A stretch of DNA of 64,000 nt from an uncultured Erythrobacter sp. GTDB lineage: Bacteria; Pseudomonadota; Alphaproteobacteria; Sphingomonadales; Sphingomonadaceae. This document shows positions 54,655 through 62,233 of this stretch, one piece after another. Where the stretch lies: contig CANKYZ010000003.1 in the NCBI GenBank assembly GCA_947488325.1, positions 372,001 through 436,000 of the forward strand, read 5' to 3'. Both the position numbers and the translations under genes were made by a program. Below the pieces are notes generated by a model. The model was not told the origin of the DNA, did not search any database, and saw only the letters and a list, made by a program, of their open reading frames with translations. How positions within the stretch are numbered: position 1 is the stretch's first letter; each line of letters opens with the position of its first letter.

Positions 54655-55694
54655 GACCAGCCTTCCATGCCGCGTGCCGACCTTGTCAGCACATCCAGGC
54701 ACGCCATGCGGATCGCCACACCCATCTCCACCTGCTGAGTGATGATCGATCTTTCCAGCATGTCTGCAACCTCGCTATCGATCTCGACACCGCGATTCAT
54801 CGGACCGGGATGCATGACCAACGCGTCCGGCGCGGCCCGATCCAGCCGTGCTTTGGTGAGACCGTAAAGGTGGTGGTACTCACGTTCAGAGGGAATGAAC
54901 TGCCCAGCCATCCGTTCAGATTGTAGCCGCAGCATCATCACAACATCAGTCCCGGCAAGGGCGGCGTCAAAATCGTGGAATGGTTCCGCCCCCATCGCCT
55001 CCACACCTGCGGGCATCAATGCTGGCGGCGAACATAGCCGAACAGTTGCGCCTAACGCTTGAAGACACAGCATGTTCGAGCGCGCCACCCGGCTGTGCAG
55101 AATATCTCCGCAAATCGTAACAGTGCGTCCAGTGAAGTCCTCGCTTGCCTCACCGCGTTTTACCAACGCATGCCGCAATGCGAGTGCGTCGAGCAAGCCC
55201 TGTGTGGGATGTTCGTGTTGGCCGTCGCCTGCATTCAAGACCGGGCAATCGACCTTATCTGCGATCAGTTGAGTCGCACCGCTCGACCCATGCCGGATCA
55301 CAATCGCATCCGCGCACATAGCGTTGAGCGTGATCGCAGTGTCGATCAGGGTTTCACCCTTCTTAACCGAACTTTGCGCCGCATGCATGTTAACGACATC
55401 CGCCCCAAGCCGTTTGCCCGCGATCTCAAAGCTGAGCAGCGTGCGCGTCGAGTTTTCAAAGAAAGCGTTGATGATCGTGAGCCCACTCAGCAAGCTGGCA
55501 TGTTTGGCGCTCTGGCGATTGAGTTCAACCCACTGCTCAGCCTGCGCGAGCAGGTAGAGAATCTCATGCCGTTCAAGTTGACCTATACCGGTGAGGTCGC
55601 GGTGCGGGAATGCAAGTCGTCCTGCGGGAAAACGGTTGTCTGTTTCGATCGCCGCTTGGGTCAGCTGCGCTTCTTTGCTGGTTGAATTGTCCAT
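54651..55694 (-). CDS. pyrB: Aspartate carbamoyltransferase catalytic subunit
   Basis: PyrB joins carbamoyl phosphate and aspartate, the committed step of pyrimidine synthesis. The 347-residue protein has the carbamoyl phosphate motif [13 protein letters not shown] and the [10 protein letters not shown] segment. An N-terminal extension of about 30 residues precedes [13 protein letters not shown] start at MDNSTSKEA; the open frame runs 13 codons further back. The dihydroorotase-like gene overlaps its end by four bases, and the two products probably form one complex. Confidence 0.95.
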   Translation of the reverse strand: MDNSTSKEAQLTQAAIETDNRFPAGRLAFPHRDLTGIGQLERHEILYLLAQAEQWVELNRQSAKHASLLSGLTIINAFFENSTRTLLSFEIAGKRLGADVVNMHAAQSSVKKGETLIDTAITLNAMCADAIVIRHGSSGATQLIADKVDCPVLNAGDGQHEHPTQGLLDALALRHALVKRGEASEDFTGRTVTICGDILHSRVARSNMLCLQALGATVRLCSPPALMPAGVEAMGAEPFHDFDAALAGTDVVMMLRLQSERMAGQFIPSEREYHHLYGLTKARLDRAAPDALVMHPGPMNRGVEIDSEVADMLERSIITQQVEMGVAIRMACLDVLTRSARGMEGWS

Positions 55695-55824
55695 CAAAAC
55701 CACGCCTCTAGTCGAGGGTTGTGCAACGCTCAACCCAAATGAACGTGCTTCCCCATGGAAGTTTGGTGTTATGATGTCTATCTTATTTGACTAGCAACCG
55801 CCACGAACAGGGAATCTGGATATC

Positions 55825-57720
55825 ATGAGCTTTATTGGCAAAGCATGGAAAGTCATTGTCGGGATCAAGGACACTTTGGTCCTGATCTTTATGCTGCTGT
55901 TCTTTGTGGCTCTCTTCAGCATCCTTTCTGCGACGCCAAACCCCGGTCAGGTCCGCGAAGGCGCTCTGTATATCGATCTAACCGGCTATGTCGTCGAAGA
56001 ACGCTCCACAGTCGATCCGTTTGCTACGCTGTTAAGCGGTGAAGCGCCGCCAATCGAACATCAGGCACGCGATCTGGTTCGCGCCCTCGACGCTGCGGCA
56101 GGTGATGACCGGATCAAGGCCGTCGTTCTTGATATGACCGCTTTTGTCGGCGGTGGGCAAGTTCATTTGCAAGCAATTGGCGAGGCAATGGACCGTGTCC
56201 GCCAGGCCGAAAAGCCAGTCCTGACCTACGCGATTGCCTATGCCGACGATCACATGCACCTTGCCGCACATGCGAGCGAAGTTTGGGCCGATCCGCTGGG
56301 CGGAGCACTGATCGCGGGCCCAGGTGGAAGCAACCTGTATTATGCCGAACTCCTCGATCAGTTGAACATCAATGTCCGCGTATTCCGAGTCGGAGAGTTC
56401 AAGTCTGCAGTCGAACCCTATCTCCTGAGCAGCGCATCAGATGCAGCGCGTGAAAACCGCGCGAGCCTGTATGGCGCGTTGTGGGAGGAATGGCAGGCTA
56501 ATGTAAGTAAGGCACGCCCTAGGCTAGAGCTTGATCGGGTGACCATCGACCCTGTTGCATGGATCGAAGCGTCTTCGGGCGACCTTGCCAATGCTGCTCT
56601 GGAAGCGGGGCTGGTTGATCAACTTGGCGACAGGGTCGAATTTGGCACGCGTGTGGCTGAAATCGCTGGCGAAGACAGCTTGAGCGACACACCAGGCTCC
56701 TATGCCAAAAGCGATCTTTCCCCATTCTTGGCCGATGTTGGTTCAGGCAACGGAAGCAGTGATAATCAAATCGCAGTCATCACCGTTGCCGGTACAATCG
56801 TAGATGGTGACGCAGGACCGGGAACCGCGGGCGGCACCCGCATTTCAAACCTACTCGACCAGGCAATTGGTGATGACGAAATCAAGGGGTTGGTCGTACG
56901 GGTGGATTCCCCGGGCGGTTCAGTGCTTGCATCGGAAGAGATTCGTCGTGCGGTTGAGCGTTACCGCGCAAAGGGTATCCCGGTTGCTATCTCGTTCGCC
57001 AATGTCGCTGCCAGCGGCGGGTATTGGGTCGCCACAGCCGGTGACCGGATATTCGCTCAGCCAGAAACCGTTACCGGATCTATTGGCGTCTTTGCCGTAC
57101 TGCCCACATTTGAAGATGCGTCCGCAGAAATCGGTGTGAACGCCGATGGCTATCGCACAACACCTTTATCAGGACAGCCCGACCTCATCGCCGGGCTAAG
57201 CCCCGAGGTTGATGCAATTCTGCAGGCTAGCGTGGAAGACACCTATTCCGACTTTCTCACGAAAGTTGGCGCGTCACGCGGAAAAACTCCTGAACAGATC
57301 AATGAAATCGGTCAGGGCCGTGTTTGGGACGGCGGCACGGCACGCCAGCTCGGTTTAGTTGACCAGTTCGGAGGGATCGAAGAGGCACTTAGCTGGGTTG
57401 CAAAGGAGGCCGGAATTGAAGGGGATGACTGGAGCTCTCGGTACCTTGGCGCGCAAGTCGCAAATTACGATTCAATCATCCGCCAGCTCGCAACCAGCGC
57501 AGTCGCCCCTGCCCCGCAATCGCGCGGCGGCGACCTGTTCGCAATGGCAGCACAGCAAAGAGAGGTGGTTTTGAGCCAGCTAACAAGTGACGCACGGCGC
57601 ATGGTCGGAGCACAGGGAATTCAGGCCTATTGCCTAGAATGTCCAGCGCAACCGAGCCCGGTAAACGCGCGTGAGGCTAGCAGTCTGATTGAATTGCTCG
57701 GAGCGTGGTTCACACGCTAG
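55825..57720 (+). CDS. sppA: Signal peptide peptidase SppA, 67K type
   Basis: SppA is a membrane serine protease that degrades cleaved signal peptides. The 631-residue protein is the long, two-domain form. It has one N-terminal membrane helix (TLVLIFMLLFFVALFSIL) and the Ser-Lys dyad K193 (GEFKSAVEPY) and S397 (AASGGYWVA). The second domain reads GLVVRVDSPGGSVLASEEI. Length matches the E. coli form (618). It is divergent from pyrB, and no partner gene overlaps it. Confidence 0.95.
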   Translation: MSFIGKAWKVIVGIKDTLVLIFMLLFFVALFSILSATPNPGQVREGALYIDLTGYVVEERSTVDPFATLLSGEAPPIEHQARDLVRALDAAAGDDRIKAVVLDMTAFVGGGQVHLQAIGEAMDRVRQAEKPVLTYAIAYADDHMHLAAHASEVWADPLGGALIAGPGGSNLYYAELLDQLNINVRVFRVGEFKSAVEPYLLSSASDAARENRASLYGALWEEWQANVSKARPRLELDRVTIDPVAWIEASSGDLANAALEAGLVDQLGDRVEFGTRVAEIAGEDSLSDTPGSYAKSDLSPFLADVGSGNGSSDNQIAVITVAGTIVDGDAGPGTAGGTRISNLLDQAIGDDEIKGLVVRVDSPGGSVLASEEIRRAVERYRAKGIPVAISFANVAASGGYWVATAGDRIFAQPETVTGSIGVFAVLPTFEDASAEIGVNADGYRTTPLSGQPDLIAGLSPEVDAILQASVEDTYSDFLTKVGASRGKTPEQINEIGQGRVWDGGTARQLGLVDQFGGIEEALSWVAKEAGIEGDDWSSRYLGAQVANYDSIIRQLATSAVAPAPQSRGGDLFAMAAQQREVVLSQLTSDARRMVGAQGIQAYCLECPAQPSPVNAREASSLIELLGAWFTR

Positions 57721-57813
57721 AATTACGGGTAATTGCGCTTGATTCAATATCTTGAATGCACCTGAATGAAGCTCGCATCGGTAGCGTGTGCGCAATAGAC
57801 GCTAACGCCAATC

Positions 57814-57873
57814 TGGTAGAGCACACCCTTCACACGGGTGGGGTCGCAAGTTCAATCCTTGCCGCGCCCACCA
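57814..57873 (+). pseudogene. 3' fragment of tRNA-Val (anticodon CAC)
   Basis: From TGGTAGAGC to the final CCA this matches a normal tRNA: anticodon arm CACCC, loop TTCACAC, GGGTG; T-arm GCAAG TTCAATC CTTGC; and the 3' acceptor strand CGCGCCC, A, CCA. The 5' acceptor strand GGGCGCG and the first D-stem half are missing; the bases before it do not pair properly. A 60-base 3' piece like this is what integration at a tRNA gene leaves behind. No intact copy was seen in the window. Confidence 0.7.
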
Positions 57874-57914
57874 TCCTTGAACATTTCAGATAATACTTGC
57901 CCTCAGAATTTGGT

Positions 57915-58061
57915 TCAACGGCTTACGTCGTCAACCAATTCACGAGCCAGAGATAGCTCGAACAAAGCTTGCTCTCTCGAAGGGTTGTCGTTCGCAGTTT
58001 CGATGGCAGGTCCGCAAGTTGCCGGTTGCGAACCTGAAGCTTTTCGAATTACGATTTCCAA
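57915..58061 (-). CDS. Possible small protein after kdgK (48 residues)
   Basis: A short frame follows kdgK on the same strand, starting with TTG 11 bases after the kdgK stop and with AAGGCGAG ahead of it. It reads EIVIRKASGSQP at the start and ANDNPSREQALFELSLAREL near the end, and ends at TGA. Composition looks protein-like, with a helical amphipathic C-terminus, but no family was recognised and TTG starts are uncommon. It could also be the remnant of an older gene beside the tRNA fragment. The rest of the 57.72-58.07 kb gap shows nothing else. Confidence 0.3.
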   Translation of the reverse strand: MEIVIRKASGSQPATCGPAIETANDNPSREQALFELSLARELVDDVSR

Positions 58062-58072
58062 TTCAGCTCGCC

Positions 58073-59104
58073 TTAGCGGACCACGCGACCAGATCCATCA
58101 CCGCCCATCAATTTTTCAACTTCAGGCACAGTGACGCGATTGAAGTCGCCTAAAATTGAGTGTTTCAGGCAGCTAGCTGCGACTGCAAATTCAAGACTTT
58201 TCTGGCGTTCTTCATAAGCGTTAAGGCCATAGATAAGCGCAGAAGCAAAGCTATCACCGCCGCCGACCCGATCAACAATGTCAGTCATTTCGAACCGGCG
58301 TGAAAGTTTGAAACCGCCATCACGGGTGCGCAGGCATGCCGACCAACCATTGCGATCCGCGCTAAAGCTCTCACGCAGAGTAATCGCGATTGTGCTCATC
58401 TGCGGATAGATATCGAGAACCTTAGCCGACAGTGCTTCGTATTTCGCTGTATCGAGTTCCGCCGACTCCACATCCACATCAACCGAGATGTCGAGCGACT
58501 TTTGGCAGTCTTCTTCATTGGCAATGCCAACGTCGACATATTTGACAAGGTCACGCATCACTTCTGGTGCAGTCTTGCCATATTTCCAAAGCTTGCCCCG
58601 ATAGTTGAAGTCGCACGAGACAGTAACGCCAGCCGCCTGCGCAGCCTTTACACATTCAAGGCTCAGATCCGCCGCTGATTGGCTTAGCGCGGGTGTGATG
58701 CCGGTGATGTGCAGCCACTTTGCGCCGTTGAAAATCGCTGGCCAGTCGAAATCACCCGGACCTGCTTCACAGATTGAGGAACGATCACGGTCATAAACCA
58801 CCTTTGATGGGCGCTGGTTCGCACCCGCTTCCAAGAAGTAGATGCCGATCCGGTCACCGCTACGGTGGACCATGGCGGTATCGACGCCAAAACTGCGCAA
58901 TTCGCGGATAGCCGCCTCGCCAATATCGTTGTCCGGTAGAACGCTCACAAAACCGGCGTTCAACCCGTAATTGCTCAACGCAACCGCAACATTCGCTTCG
59001 CCGCCACCAAAGGTTGCTTCAAAATTCGGGGATTGAAAAAAACGTTCATTGCCTGGCGTTTTGAGCCGGAGCATGATTTCGCCAAAAGATAGAAATTCAG
59101 CCAT
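58073..59104 (-). CDS. kdgK: 2-dehydro-3-deoxygluconokinase (KDG kinase)
   Basis: A 343-residue ribokinase-family enzyme that phosphorylates KDG to KDPG. The start is [11 protein letters not shown], with [12 protein letters not shown] at 32-43 for sugar binding and the catalytic GGGDSF at 281-286 (D284). An insertion around 200-225 is longer than in E. coli KdgK. It is the last clear gene of the alginate operon, 16 bases after eda. Identity rests on family motifs and on its place beside eda. Confidence 0.92.
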   Translation of the reverse strand: MAEFLSFGEIMLRLKTPGNERFFQSPNFEATFGGGEANVAVALSNYGLNAGFVSVLPDNDIGEAAIRELRSFGVDTAMVHRSGDRIGIYFLEAGANQRPSKVVYDRDRSSICEAGPGDFDWPAIFNGAKWLHITGITPALSQSAADLSLECVKAAQAAGVTVSCDFNYRGKLWKYGKTAPEVMRDLVKYVDVGIANEEDCQKSLDISVDVDVESAELDTAKYEALSAKVLDIYPQMSTIAITLRESFSADRNGWSACLRTRDGGFKLSRRFEMTDIVDRVGGGDSFASALIYGLNAYEERQKSLEFAVAASCLKHSILGDFNRVTVPEVEKLMGGDGSGRVVR

Positions 59105-59120
59105 TGGGAGGAACTTTCGT

Positions 59121-59759
59121 TCAGCGCACAGAGCGGGCTATCGCCACAGCCTCTTCCGCTAGGTTAGTGATTTTGGAATAGTCGCCTACTGCAACCGCGT
59201 CCTTTGGAGTAAGCCAGCTGCCACCGCATGCGAGAACGCTGGGTAGAACAAGAAATTCGGAAAGATTGCTCGTTGACACTCCGCCAGTGGGCATAAAGCG
59301 CATTTCGCGGAAAACAGAACTGAATGCCTTTAACATCGGCACTCCACCAGCAAGACTCGCTGGGAAGAACTTCACTTCGCGCAGGCCCAATGCATAGGCG
59401 CGCTGCACCTCTCCAGCAGTCATGGTGCCCGGGAAGAAGGGTATCCCTTCATCCAGGCAATAACGAGCAATGTCATCGACTAAGCCGGGCGACACGATAA
59501 ACTCTGCTCCGCTTGCCACCACAGACTTCGCCTGATCGACGGTCAAGACGGTGCCAGCGCCGACGATCAATCCCTCAGTTTCAGCCAGAATCGCTTCCAT
59601 GCCACGTTGGGCATCATCGCTACGCATAACGACTTCGATCACACTAAGCCCGCCGGCGCCCAGCGCCTCGGCTGTCTTCACAGCTCGCACCGCGTCGTTC
59701 TCGCCAATAAGCGGAACGACCGGTGCTGCTGCCAAACGCTCAGAAAGCGTGTTGCTCAT
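59121..59759 (-). CDS. eda: KDPG aldolase
   Basis: The enzyme splits 2-keto-3-deoxy-6-phosphogluconate into pyruvate and glyceraldehyde 3-phosphate. The 212-residue protein has E42 (IEVVMRS) as general base and K130 (REVKFFPAS) for the Schiff base, at the same spacing as in the E. coli enzyme. I start at MSNTLSERL, with GGAG six bases upstream; the frame continues six codons back. It lies 24 bases after the reductase gene and is cotranscribed with kdgK. It is the last catabolic step of the alginate pathway here. Confidence 0.95.
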   Translation of the reverse strand: MSNTLSERLAAAPVVPLIGENDAVRAVKTAEALGAGGLSVIEVVMRSDDAQRGMEAILAETEGLIVGAGTVLTVDQAKSVVASGAEFIVSPGLVDDIARYCLDEGIPFFPGTMTAGEVQRAYALGLREVKFFPASLAGGVPMLKAFSSVFREMRFMPTGGVSTSNLSEFLVLPSVLACGGSWLTPKDAVAVGDYSKITNLAEEAVAIARSVR

Positions 59760-59783
59760 TTCTGTCTCCGTGCCCAATGCGGC

Positions 59784-60536
59784 TTACGAGAAGGCGAGAC
59801 CGCCATTGATATCGATATTCGTCCCGTGGATAAACGAAGCTTCTTCAGACGCAAGATAAGCAACAGCATCAGCGGTTTCCTCAGCATGCCCCTGACGACG
59901 CAAAGGCGTCGAATTAGACACATTTTCACGCACCGCATCAGGCGTGAATTTGTCATGAAAGCTGGTCGCGATCATGCCGGGGCAAAGTGCGTTAACGCGA
60001 ATACCTTTAGGGCCAAGCTCTTTCGCAAGTCCGCGTGTCATAGTCATGACGGCGCCTTTCGATGTGGCATATGCAATCGCGCCGCCGCCGCCGCCATCGC
60101 GGCCCGCAAGGCTTGCAAGGTTCACAATCGCAGACCCTTCGCTCATGAACGGCACGGCGGCCTTACAAGAAAGGAATGTCGACGTGACATTGAGTTGCAT
60201 GACGAAGTTGAAGAACTCCTCATCCATCTCTGCCAAAGTTTTACGTGCGACTAGACCGCCTGCATTGTTGACGAGAATGTCAATCTTGCCTCCAAATGCT
60301 TCACAAGAAGCAGCGATCAACGCGTCAACATCCGCAGGTTTAGTCACATCGGCTTTAACCTTGATGCCTTTACCGCCAGCAGCTTCGATAGCTGCAACTG
60401 TGGCATCTGCGTCTGCTTCATTGCTGTTGTAATTGACGACGACACTTGCACCTTCAGACGCAAGCTTGACGCAAACCGCCCGTCCAATATCGCGACTGCC
60501 GCCAGTTACAACTGCCACTTTACCAGCAAATTTCAT
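59784..60536 (-). CDS. SDR family oxidoreductase, likely DEH reductase
   Basis: A 250-residue short-chain dehydrogenase. The cofactor motif TGGSRDIG is at 11-18, NNAG at 90-93, and the catalytic S142, Y156 and K160 (YATSK) are present. In alginate clusters this position is held by the reductase that turns 4-deoxy-L-erythro-5-hexoseulose uronate (DEH) into KDG, as in Sphingomonas A1. The place between the transporter and eda supports the same role here. The coenzyme cannot be settled by reading; other sugar or keto acid substrates are possible. Confidence 0.85.
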   Translation of the reverse strand: MKFAGKVAVVTGGSRDIGRAVCVKLASEGASVVVNYNSNEADADATVAAIEAAGGKGIKVKADVTKPADVDALIAASCEAFGGKIDILVNNAGGLVARKTLAEMDEEFFNFVMQLNVTSTFLSCKAAVPFMSEGSAIVNLASLAGRDGGGGGAIAYATSKGAVMTMTRGLAKELGPKGIRVNALCPGMIATSFHDKFTPDAVRENVSNSTPLRRQGHAEETADAVAYLASEEASFIHGTNIDINGGLAFS

Positions 60537-60566
60537 TCAGTTTCCCCTTCAGGAATTTAGTCGGCT

Positions 60567-61865
60567 TCAGGCCGTTTTTGGTTTCAATGGTTTAATTTCA
60601 CCGCACAGCAGCCAGACACTGGCAATTGCCGTTAGCGCCAACGCAGCACCAAGGACGAAAACGGAATAGTAATTGGCGCCGGCAGTCATAATCGGCACTA
60701 AGAATGTCAACGCCGCAGCACTCAGTTTTGCTGCCATGCCAGAGATGCCAGACAAGGTCCCGACTGTGCCCTTACCATAGAGGTCGCTTGGCAGTGTTTG
60801 AACATTGCCAATTGCAGTCTGAAAGCCAAACAGGATGATGAACATCAACGTCAGAGCTATCCACGGTGTAACCGCGACGGACAACGCCAAAAGCGCCGGC
60901 AACATTATTAGGCAACCCAGTGTGATCGTAAACTTCCGTGTCTTATTTACGCTCCAACCCACCTTGAGCCGATTCTGCGCAAGCAGGCCACCAAACCATG
61001 CACCAAGCATTGCACCCACATAGGGCAACCACCCAGACGCAACCAAGTCCTTAATATTGAAATTAAAAACCTCAAACAAGTAGGTCGGAATCCAGATGAT
61101 AAACAGCCACCAAATCGGGTCAATTGCCGCGGAGGCTATAATTACACCCCAACTTTCCTTGCGCGCCAAAAGCTCGCCAGTGGGTGGATTGTAACCGTCA
61201 TCGGCGTCAGTTGCACCTTCGACCTTTTGACCGCTGAGAATATACTCTCGCTCTTCGTCTGAAAGCCAGTCGTGACTTTCAGGTGGCCCTTTCACAATGA
61301 ACCACCAAGGGACCAGCCAAACCAGACCAACAAGACCAACAAGAATAAAGATCAGCTTCCAATCGAAATAGAACGCCAGATAGCCGATCAGTGGGATCGA
61401 GATAATTCCGCCAATGGCTGCACCTGAATTGAATATCCCCTGCGCAAGCGCACGTTCCTTTGTCGGGAACCACTCCGCATTTGCTTTCGCCGCACCCGGC
61501 CAGTTACCTGCCTCCGCGACACCCAAAACAGCCCGGAAAAAACTGAAACTAAGGACACCTTGGGCAATTGCGTGCGCCGCAGTCGCTAACGACCAAACAC
61601 CAATCGATAGTACGAAACCCAATCGAGTCCCGATCCAATCAAAAATCTTTCCGAAGATCGCTTGACCCGCGGCATAAGCAAAAATGAACACGGTGCTGAT
61701 AATACCCAAGATGTACTTGTGCCCATCGGCATCCATGTCGGGAAACAAATCAGGGGCGATGTACTCTGGCCACAAGACGTTGATCGTCTGACGGTCGATG
61801 TAATTGATAATTGTCGCGATTGCGACAAGGCTAACCACCCACCATCTAAGTCCTTGCATCCTCAC
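60567..61865 (-). CDS. MFS hexuronate transporter-like permease
   Basis: A 432-residue major facilitator with twelve membrane segments, of the anion:cation symporter (ACS) branch that includes ExuT. It starts WWVVSLVAIATIINYIDRQT, with the loop 2-3 motif GKIFDWIGTRLG. The insertion WLSDEEREYIL is common in sugar-acid carriers. It probably imports unsaturated uronate or DEH. The start is GTG, with GGGGAA six bases upstream, or the ATG two codons later. It follows kdgF after two bases in the alginate operon. Confidence 0.88.
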   Translation of the reverse strand: MRMQGLRWWVVSLVAIATIINYIDRQTINVLWPEYIAPDLFPDMDADGHKYILGIISTVFIFAYAAGQAIFGKIFDWIGTRLGFVLSIGVWSLATAAHAIAQGVLSFSFFRAVLGVAEAGNWPGAAKANAEWFPTKERALAQGIFNSGAAIGGIISIPLIGYLAFYFDWKLIFILVGLVGLVWLVPWWFIVKGPPESHDWLSDEEREYILSGQKVEGATDADDGYNPPTGELLARKESWGVIIASAAIDPIWWLFIIWIPTYLFEVFNFNIKDLVASGWLPYVGAMLGAWFGGLLAQNRLKVGWSVNKTRKFTITLGCLIMLPALLALSVAVTPWIALTLMFIILFGFQTAIGNVQTLPSDLYGKGTVGTLSGISGMAAKLSAAALTFLVPIMTAGANYYSVFVLGAALALTAIASVWLLCGEIKPLKPKTA

Positions 61866-61867
61866 AA

Positions 61868-62230
61868 TTAGTTCCCCTCACTCAAAAAGTCTTCGCGCAC
61901 CGGGCTGAATGAATCCAGCAGTGCCCCCGTTTCGAGACATACCAATCCGTGCTCAAGATGCGGGGCAATGTATGTACTATCACCCGCTTCCAAAACGCGT
62001 TTTTCGCCATCGATAAAGACTTCGAATTTACCACTTTCAATATAGGTCGTTTGGCTGTGGGGATGCGTGTGCACATCGCCGACAGAACCCTTTTCGAGCC
62101 AAACCCGAACGAGCATTACTTCAGGTCCATAGCCTAGGATTTGACGAGAGATGCCTCCCCCCAAATCCTCTTTCAGCGTTTCCTTTGCAACCACAAAGGG
62201 CGGACTTGCCGCGCTCACCAGTGTCGCCAT
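61868..62230 (-). CDS. kdgF: KdgF-like cupin, unsaturated uronate linearising enzyme
   Basis: A 120-residue one-domain cupin. The metal-binding motif HTHPHSQ is at 54-60, with a later H91 and H94 (PHLEHG). KdgF opens unsaturated monouronates from alginate or pectin lysis to the linear keto form, the step after the lyase. The gene sits between the PL17 lyase and the transporter, with gaps of three and two bases, which fixes its role well. Other cupins of this size have other roles, but the context is specific. Confidence 0.9.
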   Translation of the reverse strand: MATLVSAASPPFVVAKETLKEDLGGGISRQILGYGPEVMLVRVWLEKGSVGDVHTHPHSQTTYIESGKFEVFIDGEKRVLEAGDSTYIAPHLEHGLVCLETGALLDSFSPVREDFLSEGN

Positions 62231-62233
62231 TTT

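Noticed and set aside
57781-57873. Complete tRNA-Val gene
   Set aside because: The 5' acceptor strand GGGCGCG and the first half of the D stem are missing; the preceding bases give only a partial, spaced match, so I call a 3' fragment.
59607-60254. 215-residue plus-strand frame across eda and the reductase
   Set aside because: Overlaps two strongly supported genes on the other strand and crosses their boundary.
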